Assembly (NCBI RefSeq): GCF_014197435.1
Contig: NZ_JACIFP010000001.1
Location: 744,001 to 808,000, forward strand
Origin: Gordonia humi
Lineage (GTDB): Bacteria; Actinomycetota; Actinomycetes; Mycobacteriales; Mycobacteriaceae
DNA length: 64,000 bases
Direction of reading: 5' to 3'
The notes under the pieces were generated by a model. That model had not been told where the DNA came from. It did no database searches and worked only from the letters and a program-made list of their open reading frames with translations. Shown one piece after another: positions 1-7,116 of the stretch (the first letter of the stretch is position 1; each line of letters opens with the position of its first letter). Both the position numbers and the translations under genes were made by a program.

Positions 1-1065
1 ATCCCGACCGGACCGACCGAAGACGAGCCCGGTACCAATACTCGACGGATGGGGTCGGCGGCAGCGGATGTGCTTCTCGGTGGCGGACCGCAGGCGCCCG
101 CGAGGCCGACGGAGACCGACCTGATCACCGACACGACGACATCCGCCGGTGGCCGGCAGCGCCCGAAGTCAGCTGGTACGGCAGCGGCGAGCGAGGATGT
201 CGATGTTTCACGTGAATCATCCGAAGCCATCGGCGCCGTGTACCGCGAGATCCCGCCGTCGCAGATCCAGCCGAATCCGCAGCAGCCGCGCACAGTCTTC
301 GATGAGGACGCGCTGGCCGAGCTCGAACACTCGATCCGAGAGTTTGGGCTCATGCAGCCCATCGTGGTCCGAGAGCTCCCCTCCCCCACGGCCGACGGTG
401 TGCGTTACCAGCTCATCATGGGTGAGCGACGGTGGCGCGCCGGTAGCAATGTGGGTGTCGAGGCTCTGCCGGCCATCGTCCGTGAGACGCCAGACGGCGA
501 CATGCTGCGAGATGCACTGCTCGAGAACATCCATCGCGCACAGCTGAACCCGCTCGAAGAGGCCGCGGCCTACCAGCAACTCCTCGAAGAGTTCGACGTG
601 ACCCACGAAGAGCTCGCGAACCGGCTTGGTCGGTCGCGGCCGGTCATCTCGAATATGATCCGACTGTTGAGGCTTCCCATCCCGGTGCAGAGCCGCGTCG
701 CCGCCGGTGTGCTCTCGGCGGGACATGCTCGCGCCCTTCTCGCGCTGGAGACAGGAGCGCAAGCGCAAGCCGACCTGGCCGCGCGGATCGTCCGAGAGGG
801 CATGTCCGTCCGTGCGACAGAGGAAGCCGTCACCCTGGCCAATCGCGACGGTGGGGACTCGCCCGCGAAGTCTCCGCGCAAGCGGGAACAGGTCGAGATA
901 CCGGGGCTGCAAGCAGTGGCCGATCGACTCTCCGATCGCCTCGACACCAAAGTGACGGTGAGTCAGAGCAAGCGCAAGGGCAAGGTCGTGATCGAGTTCG
1001 GTTCCGCCGACGATCTCGAGCGCATCGTCACGATGATCGCCGTGCATACGGACGATAGTCAGTAG
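1..1065 (+). CDS. parB: ParB chromosome-partitioning protein (5' end cut by window edge)
   Basis: ParB is the CTP-dependent DNA clamp that loads at parS, spreads, and is moved by ParA to segregate replicated origins. The reading frame is open from base 1 and encodes IPTGP followed by an acidic stretch, the conserved N-terminal motif of actinobacterial ParB, so the ATG at 49 is internal and the true start lies upstream of the window. Numbering from the ATG at 49: CTP-binding GERRWRA at 125-131, [14 protein letters not shown] at 159-172, a KorB-type helix-turn-helix at about 184-208, and a basic linker before the C-terminal dimerisation domain. ParA should lie immediately to the left. The neighbours on the right match the mycobacterial parB locus. 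Identification is very secure. Confidence 0.97.
   Translation: MPTGPTEDEPGTNTRRMGSAAADVLLGGGPQAPARPTETDLITDTTTSAGGRQRPKSAGTAAASEDVDVSRESSEAIGAVYREIPPSQIQPNPQQPRTVFDEDALAELEHSIREFGLMQPIVVRELPSPTADGVRYQLIMGERRWRAGSNVGVEALPAIVRETPDGDMLRDALLENIHRAQLNPLEEAAAYQQLLEEFDVTHEELANRLGRSRPVISNMIRLLRLPIPVQSRVAAGVLSAGHARALLALETGAQAQADLAARIVREGMSVRATEEAVTLANRDGGDSPAKSPRKREQVEIPGLQAVADRLSDRLDTKVTVSQSKRKGKVVIEFGSADDLERIVTMIAVHTDDSQ
204..219. promoter_or_regulatory. parS-like site inside parB
   Basis: TGTTTCACGTGAATCA matches the bacterial parS consensus TGTTTCACGTGAAACA at 15 of 16 positions, including the full central TTTCACGTGAA core. It lies within the parB coding sequence, as parS sites commonly do. ParB bound here would nucleate the partition complex close to the origin. 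The single mismatch is in one outer arm. Confidence 0.75.
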
Positions 1066-1147
1066 ACCGAAAAGTCTGTTTGTGCGGCACTGATATACCG
1101 CACCGACACGAAACGTCACAGTGACATGATGACGTCGGAGATCGATC

Positions 1148-1861
1148 ATGGGAGCATCAATGGGCGTCGTGGTGGTACCGATCGAACTCGACATGTTCCG
1201 ATCACTGCCGCCCCATACGCGCCGCTGTGTCTTCTGGGAGATGGACGCGTCCGGCGACGACGATCCGTTCGACACGGCGGCGCCACCGAGTACCGACAGC
1301 GAGTTCGACAAAGAAGCGTGGATCTCCGGACTGCTGCTCGAATGGGGAACCTGCGGACAGGTCGCCGTCGAGAGCACCACCCAGCGCATTGTCGGCACCG
1401 CGTTCTACGCACCGCCCGGACGTGTTCCCCGGACCCATCGCTTCCCCACCGCGCCTGTCTCATCGGACGCGGTCCTCCTCACGACCGTGACCACCGAACC
1501 GGGCTTCGATGAAGCGGCCGTCGCACTGATGGACGCGGTGACCGCCGACATCGTTCACCGTGGAGTACGTGCTATCGAGGCGTTCGGACTCAGCGGCTCG
1601 CGCGAGCCGCTCGAACAGGATCTCGTATCCCTCGTGCTCGGCAACGGGATCAGTACCGGCGCCTGTCACGACTGCCTGATTCCGACCCGTCAGCTCATGG
1701 ACAACGGCTTCGAGATCGTCGCCGACGACCTCTACCTTCCCCGCCTGAGGCTGGAGCTGTCCGAAGGTTTGGCGTGGAAGTCCGCGGTCGAGCGTGCCCT
1801 GAATAAGCTCGTCGTAGAGGCCGCGGTGGATCTCTCGGGAGTCGCTGCGCCCGTCGGCTGA
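1148..1861 (+). CDS. GNAT-like conserved protein of the parB-cwlM locus
   Basis: A 237-residue protein between parB and cwlM, the position of Rv3916c in M. tuberculosis. The central part (VGTAFYAPPG, then a variable loop, VLLTTVTTEPGFDEAAVALMDAVTADIVHRGVRAIEAFG) has the strand-helix pattern of a GNAT acyltransferase acetyl-CoA core. The usual Q/RxxGxG/A loop is not obvious, so catalysis is uncertain. The C-terminal third contains the pattern CxxC-L-IPTRQLMDNGFEIV, which looks like the second half of the fold. The start is preceded by GGAG at about 1137-1140; a second ATG lies four codons in. The role is unknown. The position is conserved, so a link to segregation or wall control is plausible but unproven. 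Confidence 0.8.
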   Translation: MGASMGVVVVPIELDMFRSLPPHTRRCVFWEMDASGDDDPFDTAAPPSTDSEFDKEAWISGLLLEWGTCGQVAVESTTQRIVGTAFYAPPGRVPRTHRFPTAPVSSDAVLLTTVTTEPGFDEAAVALMDAVTADIVHRGVRAIEAFGLSGSREPLEQDLVSLVLGNGISTGACHDCLIPTRQLMDNGFEIVADDLYLPRLRLELSEGLAWKSAVERALNKLVVEAAVDLSGVAAPVG

Positions 1862-1934
1862 TACTGCCGTCCGTTCGTCGTCGATCGATCGGGCCGCGCG
1901 GGGCGTGGACGATGTCACTTGTATGCGGCGCGGC

Positions 1935-1950
1935 TGTTTCCCGTGAAACA
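1935..1950. promoter_or_regulatory. parS-like site, intergenic
   Basis: TGTTTCCCGTGAAACA matches the parS consensus at 15 of 16 positions, with one change in the centre of the palindrome. It lies in the 225-bp gap between the convergent acetyltransferase-like gene and cwlM, 108 bp from the next parS-like site. Confidence 0.7.
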
Positions 1951-2018
1951 CTCGGGTGTCGCTGCGGATCGGTGGTGGCGGCGCCGATCATCGTCCGCTC
2001 CCCTCTCCTAGACGAGAA

Positions 2019-2048
2019 GAGGCCCGACTCGTCGATGAGTCGGGCCTC
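2019..2048. terminator. Bidirectional hairpin terminator between convergent genes
   Basis: A perfect 12-bp inverted repeat (GAGGCCCGACTC and its complement) with a 6-base loop lies between the 3' ends of the acetyltransferase-like gene and cwlM. The flanks are only mildly T-rich, as is usual for actinobacterial terminators. Read on the minus strand it ends the cwlM transcript. Confidence 0.75.
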
Positions 2049-2057
2049 GTTCGGGTC

Positions 2058-2073
2058 TGTTTCACATGAAACA
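2058..2073. promoter_or_regulatory. parS-like site next to cwlM stop
   Basis: TGTTTCACATGAAACA matches parS at 15 of 16 positions, with both outer arms perfect and one change at the centre. It lies 14 bp beyond the cwlM stop codon. With the sites at 204 and 1935 it makes a three-site cluster within 1.9 kb. Confidence 0.72.
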
Positions 2074-2086
2074 ACACGGATGTGAT

Positions 2087-3232
2087 TTACGGGCTCATGC
2101 GCTCCGCCGCGAGGAGATCGGCGAACGTGTAGGTACCTGTCGGACGGTCGTTCTCCCCGAGCAAGTACAGCCGCTTCACGGCGACGAGGATCGCCTCGGC
2201 GATCGTGTCGCGCTGCACCGGGTCGGCGAGGATCGCCGCGTCGTGCGGGTTGGTGATGTACCCCGTCTCGATGAGCACGACCGGCATTCGAGTGAGTCGA
2301 AGAATCGTCCACGTACGCTCGTGCGTCCGGCAGTCCAGAAGGTCGGTACGAGCCACGAGCTCGCGCTGAATGAAGCTGGCGAGGTTGCGACCGATCGTGG
2401 AGAACGACCCGTGCGTGTTACCGAAGTAGAACGAGGCGGCGCCGTTGGCGTGGGCGTTGCGATAGTTCCCGGCGCGCAACGAGATCATCAGATCAACGTC
2501 GGCGAGATTCGCGACCCGGGCGCGCTCGTTGTCGTTCGGCATGGATCGACCGTCGTGCGAGAGGAACGTCTCCATGCCCGCGGCGGACATGCGGCCCTCG
2601 AGACGAGAGGCGAGATCCCACATGATCGCGGCGTCGGCCTCCGTGTCCGAACCCGGGTCGATCAGAATGCGCTTACCCGTCAGCTGCGGACCGGAGCGGC
2701 GAACGTGCTCCTCTTCCCGGATCGCGTGCGGGGATCCACCGGTGATCCGGGTGCCGAGACGGTTCAGTGAGCGAAGGGTCTCGGGGCCGCAGATGCCGTC
2801 GGACGAGAGGCCGTACTCGGTCTGGTAGAGACCGACCGAGTTGTGCGTCACTTCACCGAAGACGCCGTCGACGAGACCGTGATAGAAGCCGAGATTCTGA
2901 AGACGGGACTGGAGGGTCGCGACGTCGTCACCGGCCATCGGCGCGGAGAGTCGATACAGCAGGACCCGGCTGCCCAGCTGATACGACGCCTCCCGGAGGG
3001 CCGTATAGGTGGCGCTGCCGACGAGGCCGTCGACGATGAGACCGCGCTCCTGCTGGAAGGCGCGCACCGCCCGATCGCAGGCTGCGTCGAAGACCGCCTC
3101 CGGCGGCGACCACGGGCTCCGCTCGTCACCGGGTGCGGCAGTCGGCGCCGGAGGAAGCAGTCCTCGAAGGACAAGGATGGCCCGAACCTCGGCCACTGCT
3201 GATCCGTGATCGCCGAGTCGCAATACCGGCAT
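2087..3232 (-). CDS. cwlM: CwlM, amidase-fold regulator of peptidoglycan synthesis
   Basis: In mycobacteria, CwlM is an essential cytoplasmic protein that, once phosphorylated by PknB, stimulates MurA. This 381-residue protein has two peptidoglycan-binding-type repeats (about 1-75 and 85-165, the second with YGLSSDGICGPETLRSL) and an Amidase_3-like domain from about 185. There is no signal peptide, which fits a cytoplasmic regulator. Zinc-ligand positions of true amidases are lost: the first His is Ser in LIDPGSDTEAD, and the ISLRAGN strand has Arg where amidases have His; the loop after the first position is also shortened. I chose the ATG at 3232 because GAGAGTGGGG precedes it. The ATG at 3253 adds seven residues and abuts a hairpin. 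It is last in the trxB-trxA-cwlM direction. Confidence 0.93.
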   Translation of the reverse strand: MPVLRLGDHGSAVAEVRAILVLRGLLPPAPTAAPGDERSPWSPPEAVFDAACDRAVRAFQQERGLIVDGLVGSATYTALREASYQLGSRVLLYRLSAPMAGDDVATLQSRLQNLGFYHGLVDGVFGEVTHNSVGLYQTEYGLSSDGICGPETLRSLNRLGTRITGGSPHAIREEEHVRRSGPQLTGKRILIDPGSDTEADAAIMWDLASRLEGRMSAAGMETFLSHDGRSMPNDNERARVANLADVDLMISLRAGNYRNAHANGAASFYFGNTHGSFSTIGRNLASFIQRELVARTDLLDCRTHERTWTILRLTRMPVVLIETGYITNPHDAAILADPVQRDTIAEAILVAVKRLYLLGENDRPTGTYTFADLLAAERMSP

Positions 3233-3257
3233 GGAGACCCCACTCTCTCGCATAAGG

Positions 3258-3293
3258 GTGACGGCCGCCGACCGGGTGGACGGCGGCCGTCAC
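3258..3293 (-). terminator. Strong hairpin between trxA and cwlM
   Basis: A perfect 13-bp GC-rich inverted repeat (GTGACGGCCGCCG and its complement, 10-base loop) lies 71 bp after the trxA stop and just upstream of cwlM. There is no clear T-tract, so it may be a partial terminator or attenuator that lowers cwlM transcription from the trx promoter. Confidence 0.6.
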
Positions 3294-3364
3294 TGCACCG
3301 CTTTATTCTCTCAGGTCCGCGCCGGTGCCGACAAACGACGCCGAGATCGAGACCGAGTCTTTCC

Positions 3365-3694
3365 TCAGTCGATGACCGAGGCGAGCTCCCGCAGAATCGC
3401 GGCCTTCGGCTTGGCGCCCTGAATGGTCTTGGTCGGCTTGCCGTTCTCGAACAGGATCATGGTGGGAATCGACATGATCTGGAAGTCACGGGCGATGGCC
3501 GGGTTCGCGTCCACGTCGACCTTGGCGACGGTCAGCTTCTCACCGTTGTCGCGGGCGATCTCGTCGAGGACGGGTGCGACCATCTTGCACGGACCGCACC
3601 AGGTGGCCCAGAAGTCGACGAGCACGGGCTTGTCGGACTCGAGCACATCGGACTTGAAAGTGGCGTCGGTGACGTCGACGGTGTTGCCTGCCAT
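3365..3694 (-). CDS. trxA: Thioredoxin
   Basis: A small cytosolic dithiol reductant, recycled by thioredoxin reductase and used to reduce protein disulfides. The protein is 109 residues, standard for the family, with the active site WCGPC (CGPC at 33-36), the buried Asp in VDFWATW and the cis-Pro loop SIPTMILFENG. It starts 36 bp after trxB in the same direction, with a purine-rich AAGGAGTAATTCC leader before the ATG, so the two are cotranscribed. It corresponds to trxC of M. tuberculosis by position. Confidence 0.97.
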   Translation of the reverse strand: MAGNTVDVTDATFKSDVLESDKPVLVDFWATWCGPCKMVAPVLDEIARDNGEKLTVAKVDVDANPAIARDFQIMSIPTMILFENGKPTKTIQGAKPKAAILRELASVID

Positions 3695-3730
3695 GGAATT
3701 ACTCCTTGTTCGAGGTTGAAGGGTGAAGTG

Positions 3731-4672
3731 TCAGCCGGCGTGCTCGGCGAGCCAGCGCTCGGCGTCGATGGCCGCGGAACAGCCGCTGCCGGCCGCGGTG
3801 ATGGCTTGGCGGTAGGTGTGGTCGACGAGATCGCCGCAGGCGAACACACCGGGAACATTGGTGTACGTGGAACGGCCGTCGACCTTCACGTAACCGTCCT
3901 CGTCCAGGTCGACCTGTCCCTTGACGAGACCGCTGCGCGGGTCGTGGCCGATGGCGACGAACATCCCTGTCGCCTCCATCGTTCGGGTCTCGCCGGTCAC
4001 GGTGTCCGTCAGCTCGAGTTCGGTCACGGAGGCGTCGCCCTTCACCGCGGAGACGGTGGTGTTGGTGACGAAGTCGATCTTGTCGTTCGCACGAGCGCGC
4101 TCCAGCATGATCTTCGATGCACGGAACTCGTCGCGACGGTGCAGCAGGGTCACCCGGCGGGCGAACTTGGTGAGGAAGGTGGCCTCCTCCATCGCGGAGT
4201 CGCCGCCGCCGATCACGACGATGTCCTGCTCCTTGAAGAAGAAGCCGTCGCATGTGGCACAGGAGGAGACGCCGCGGCCGAGCAGCTCCTGCTCCCCCGG
4301 CACCCCGAGGTAGCGGGCTGCGGCGCCCATGGCGAGGATGACGGCGCGCGCGCGGTGCACCTCCCCGCCGACCTCGACCTCCTTGATGTCGCCGTCCAGG
4401 CGCATCGCGTCGACTTCTTCGATACGGAGGTCGGCGCCGAAGCGGATCGCCTGCTCGCGCATCTCGTCCATGAGCGCCGGTCCCTGGATGCCCTCGCGGA
4501 AGCCCGGGAAGTTCTCGACCTCGGTCGTGGTCATCAGCGCGCCACCGAAGGAGACGCCCTCGAAGACGACGGGCGACAGTTCGGCTCGTGCCGCATAGAT
4601 CGCGGCCGTGTAGCCGGCGGGTCCGGATCCGACGATGATCAGGTCGTGGATCTGGTTCTCGGTGTCGCTCAT
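3731..4672 (-). CDS. trxB: Thioredoxin-disulfide reductase
   Basis: An NADPH-dependent flavoenzyme that reduces thioredoxin. Its 313 residues contain the FAD-binding GSGPAG at 15-20, the redox-active CATC at 138-141 and the NADPH-binding GGGDSA at 155-160. The C-terminal FAD motif is [30 protein letters not shown]. It is the first gene of the thioredoxin pair, starts behind AGGAGG-type purines, and has a sigma-H/R-like promoter upstream at 4724-4750. This predicts induction by disulfide or oxidative stress, as known for mycobacterial trxB2. Confidence 0.98.
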   Translation of the reverse strand: MSDTENQIHDLIIVGSGPAGYTAAIYAARAELSPVVFEGVSFGGALMTTTEVENFPGFREGIQGPALMDEMREQAIRFGADLRIEEVDAMRLDGDIKEVEVGGEVHRARAVILAMGAAARYLGVPGEQELLGRGVSSCATCDGFFFKEQDIVVIGGGDSAMEEATFLTKFARRVTLLHRRDEFRASKIMLERARANDKIDFVTNTTVSAVKGDASVTELELTDTVTGETRTMEATGMFVAIGHDPRSGLVKGQVDLDEDGYVKVDGRSTYTNVPGVFACGDLVDHTYRQAITAAGSGCSAAIDAERWLAEHAG

Positions 4673-4723
4673 CTATCCTCCGTGTAGCGTGTGCGCCCGC
4701 CGCTTCACGCGGGCTTCTCGTTC

Positions 4724-4750
4724 AACACAAGGATATGGGCTGATGTTCCC
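4724..4750 (-). promoter_or_regulatory. Sigma-H/sigma-R-type promoter for trxB
   Basis: Read on the minus strand, GGGAAC is followed by 18 bases and then GTT, which fits the GGAA(T/C)-N18-GTT consensus of the actinobacterial oxidative-stress sigma factors SigH (mycobacteria) and SigR (Streptomyces). It lies about 50 bp before the trxB start, where such a promoter maps in those organisms. The sigma gene itself is not in the window. Confidence 0.68.
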
Positions 4751-4775
4751 AGCCGTGTTCCGGAGGTGACCGCCG

Positions 4776-5051
4776 TCAGTCGGTACCGGATTCGCCGATG
4801 ACGCGAAGCATGCGCGCCCGTACGTCGGGCGGTATCGGGATCTCCTCCCCGCGGAGGGAGGCGAGGTCTTCTGTGGTCGCATCGAGCGCCGCCAGAATGC
4901 GTTGCGCGTCAGGGTCGTCGGCGACTCCCACACGGACGTGCTCGGCCACATCGGGATCGAGGAGGCCGGAATGGAAGTCGACGAGAAGGTCGGTCGAGAA
5001 CGGCGGCGTCGGATAGCCGTCGCGTGGTCTCTCGAACCCGTTGATGCCCAT
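4776..5051 (-). CDS. Short RsmA/Rv3912-like partner of SigM
   Basis: A 91-residue acidic protein directly downstream of sigM, the place of the anti-sigma gene (Rv3912, RsmA) in mycobacteria. Visible sequence is the N-terminal part only: STDLLVDFHSGLLDPDVAEHVRVGVADDPDAQRILAALDATTEDL, which resembles the zinc-free anti-sigma helical domain, then a short tail. No membrane segment follows before the stop at 4776. RsmA-type proteins usually have a transmembrane helix and an outer domain, so this is either a naturally soluble form or a truncation. I chose the ATG at 5051, behind GGAAGG; an ATG at 5096 would add 15 residues. Confidence 0.72.
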   Translation of the reverse strand: MGINGFERPRDGYPTPPFSTDLLVDFHSGLLDPDVAEHVRVGVADDPDAQRILAALDATTEDLASLRGEEIPIPPDVRARMLRVIGESGTD

Positions 5052-5158
5052 CAGAGTGTGTCGCCTTCCAGTACGTGGTGCTAATGATTCCATCACTGTT
5101 TAGACGCGCGGGAAGCGCTTTCGGTTCCACCGCGGTGATTTCGGGCGTGGCGCGGCCG

Positions 5159-5719
5159 TCATCCCCCGCTCTGAAGATGTCCGAGAACGAGTGCGAGCTT
5201 GTGTCTCGCGCGGTTGGATCGCGACTTCACGGTTCCCTCCGGGATGTCGAGAGCGGCGGCGGTCTCGGCGATGCCGAAGTCGAAGATGTGCATGAGGACG
5301 ATGACGGCTCGCTGGTCGGGAGGAAGGACGTCCAGGGCACGTCCGATGGACAGCGACAGATCGACGTCGCCGGTGTGATCCGACGGGTCGATGAGCGAGT
5401 CGTCCTCGTCCATGAGCGGTGTGGTGAGGTGATACTTGTTGCGGCGCAGACGGTCGAGTGAGGCGTTGAGCACGATGCGGTGCAGCCAACTCGACACGGT
5501 CGCGTCGAATCGGAAACGACCCGCTGTGCGATGAATGGACTCCATCGCGTCCTGGAGGGCATCGGCGGCGTCGTCCTTGTTGCCGGTGGTCCGGAGCGCT
5601 ACGGCCCAGAGCTTGTTCTCGTGCCTTCGAAAGAGAACTTCAAAGGCCGGCAGGTCCCCGTCAGCGTAGTCCCGGAGCAGCTCGTCGTCGCTGCGGGAAT
5701 CTGGTCTCCCCCGTTGCAT
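5159..5719 (-). CDS. sigM: ECF sigma factor SigM
   Basis: An extracytoplasmic-function sigma factor directing RNA polymerase to an envelope-related regulon. Its 186 residues contain region 2 (about 12-85, with DDAADALQDAMESIHRTAGRF) and region 4 (about 120-178, ending with the helix-turn-helix IAETAAALDIPEGTVKSRSNRARHKL). Identity as SigM rests on position: the next genes on its strand are the anti-sigma-like gene and trxB-trxA, exactly as in M. tuberculosis Rv3911-Rv3914. Its promoter region overlaps a cluster of DnaA-box-like 9-mers at 5771-5863. I see no clear autoregulatory ECF promoter. Confidence 0.93.
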   Translation of the reverse strand: MQRGRPDSRSDDELLRDYADGDLPAFEVLFRRHENKLWAVALRTTGNKDDAADALQDAMESIHRTAGRFRFDATVSSWLHRIVLNASLDRLRRNKYHLTTPLMDEDDSLIDPSDHTGDVDLSLSIGRALDVLPPDQRAVIVLMHIFDFGIAETAAALDIPEGTVKSRSNRARHKLALVLGHLQSGG

Positions 5720-5770
5720 GTCGATGAATCTAAGCCTGCGATCCGGTGAAAATGTCGGTTTCTGTGTAGT

Positions 5771-5863
5771 TGTGGATAACTACCGGAAATTGTGGATCAC
5801 GCGGGCCGATTTTGTGGATTACTCGCGGGTAGCTGCACATCGATGTGTGCGGTCTGTGGATGA
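5771..5863 (-). promoter_or_regulatory. Cluster of four DnaA-box-like 9-mers
   Basis: Four copies of the DnaA-box core TGTGGATNA lie in the 200-bp gap between sigM and the next gene: TGTGGATAA at 5771 (exact complement of TTATCCACA), TGTGGATCA at 5791, TGTGGATTA at 5813 and TGTGGATGA at 5855. All point the same way. Starts are 20, 22 and 42 bp apart, about two, two and four helical turns, so bound proteins would line up on one DNA face. The stretch is AT-richer than its surroundings. The main oriC is expected elsewhere (between dnaA and dnaN); this could be an auxiliary DnaA-binding locus or a DnaA-controlled promoter. Confidence 0.7.
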
Positions 5864-5919
5864 ATAGTCGCTTATGGACGGTTCTTCCGATGGCGTCGGC
5901 CTGTCCTATCCTCATATGC

Positions 5920-6234
5920 ATGGACGACGAGCAGCCCTTGGCTAGATGGAAGGCCGCGCGATCGATGGATCGTGTCGCGGTACCGGGCGAGTTGCAGCTG
6001 ACGAAGACCCACGTGGTCTTCGAGCCGAAGGGACGCCGGGCGCTCGGTGCGCGCTTCTCGGTGGCGAAGACCTTCATCGCGGGAGTCGGCACCGCCCCGG
6101 GGACCGGCAAGCTCTTCTCCGGCGGCAAGCAGGATCGTCTGTGCATCACTCTCGGGGACGGATCCGAGTGGCTCTTCGTCGTGCCGGAGCTGTCCGTCGC
6201 GATCGAGCGGATCCGCGGTGCGCTCGTGCACTGA
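5920..6234 (+). CDS. Small GRAM/PH-like protein
   Basis: A 104-residue protein of unknown role. The pattern GELQLTKTHVVFEPKGRR...FSVAKTFIAGVGTAPGTGKLF...RLCITLGDGSEWLFVVPELSVAIERI matches the strand order of GRAM/PH-like domains, which often bind lipids or act as adaptors. It has no signal peptide or membrane helix. I took the ATG at 5920; in-frame ATGs upstream (5845, 5890) would place poorly conserved residues in the DnaA-box region. It is divergent from sigM, with the intergenic space shared. The fold assignment is by eye only. Confidence 0.6.
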   Translation: MDDEQPLARWKAARSMDRVAVPGELQLTKTHVVFEPKGRRALGARFSVAKTFIAGVGTAPGTGKLFSGGKQDRLCITLGDGSEWLFVVPELSVAIERIRGALVH

Positions 6235-6251
6235 CCGTCCTCGAGTCGGCA

Positions 6252-6947
6252 CTACTCGGGCGCGAGTGACCGCTCGTAGGTCGCGATGAACATGTCGGTC
6301 ACGACGCGGTGGATCGCATCGATCTCGAACAGATCGGTGTCGTAGCCGTCCTCTGTGGGCTCGGCCACGGCGGTCTGCCAGTCGACGAGCATCTGCGTCA
6401 GTGCACCGACGAGCCCGATGGATGCCAATCGCTGATCGGAGGTCGGTTCCGTGTCACGCGTGGCGAGCGACAGAATGAGGTCCGCCCACGCATGGATCGC
6501 CTGCAGGCGCAGCTTCTCCAGCTCCGGGCTCACCCCGACGACCTCGATCATGATGATGCGGGCGCGACGGGCGTCGGCGGAGAGGTAGTCGATGAAGCCG
6601 CGCAGGGTGACCGAGGCGAGCTCCGGGACGAGATCTCCCGGAATCGGTCCGTCGCCGATGTCCGCGTCGTCGAGCACACGGGCGGCGGCCGTCAGGGTCG
6701 CGTCCCGCGCATTGTCGACGCAGTAGGTGTACACGGCGCCGAGCAGTGCGGCACGGTCGTCGAACGATTCGTAGAAGTACCGTTGAGTGAGTCCTGCGAA
6801 GTCGCAGATCCGCTTCACCGAGACATTCGGATAGCCGAGGGCTCCGAAGAGTTCGAATCCGGCCTCGACCAGTGATTCGCGCCGCTGGCTGGCCCGGTCC
6901 TGCGCTGTCAATCCCCCGTATGTGCGTCCCCCGGCAGTCTTCGTCAT
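6252..6947 (-). CDS. TetR-family regulator
   Basis: A 231-residue repressor-type protein with an N-terminal helix-turn-helix (about 22-68: LVEAGFELFGALGYPNVSVKRICDFAGLTQRYFYESFDDRAAL) and a large ligand-binding domain, including FIDYLSADARRARIIMIEVVGVSPELE. It is divergent from the fatty acid/sterol hydroxylase gene 169 bp away, with a perfect palindrome at 7095-7112 before that gene. The natural inference is that it represses the hydroxylase in response to a lipid-like ligand. Confidence 0.92.
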   Translation of the reverse strand: MTKTAGGRTYGGLTAQDRASQRRESLVEAGFELFGALGYPNVSVKRICDFAGLTQRYFYESFDDRAALLGAVYTYCVDNARDATLTAAARVLDDADIGDGPIPGDLVPELASVTLRGFIDYLSADARRARIIMIEVVGVSPELEKLRLQAIHAWADLILSLATRDTEPTSDQRLASIGLVGALTQMLVDWQTAVAEPTEDGYDTDLFEIDAIHRVVTDMFIATYERSLAPE

Positions 6948-7094
6948 CGATAATCATGGTAGGCGGCTAACCCGAAAATGTCTGCAAAGCGGTCGAGACA
7001 AATAATCCGCACCACAGCGAAACATCTTGACGCAGCGAGTATTTCGGTCCGGATTGGACGATGTGGTGTGGTCAGGGCCTGGACGGAGCATTTG

Positions 7095-7112
7095 TGACAC
7101 GCTATCGTGTCA
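7095..7112. promoter_or_regulatory. Candidate TetR operator before the hydroxylase
   Basis: TGACACG-CTAT-CGTGTCA is a perfect 7-bp inverted repeat with a 4-base spacer. It ends four bases before the hydroxylase ATG at 7117, where a bound repressor would block a very short or leaderless transcript. No Shine-Dalgarno sequence precedes that ATG. Confidence 0.65.
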
Positions 7113-7116
7113 AATT

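Noticed and set aside
5771..5863. The chromosomal oriC
   Set aside because: In this group oriC lies between dnaA and dnaN, which are not in the window; only four boxes and no clear unwinding element are present.
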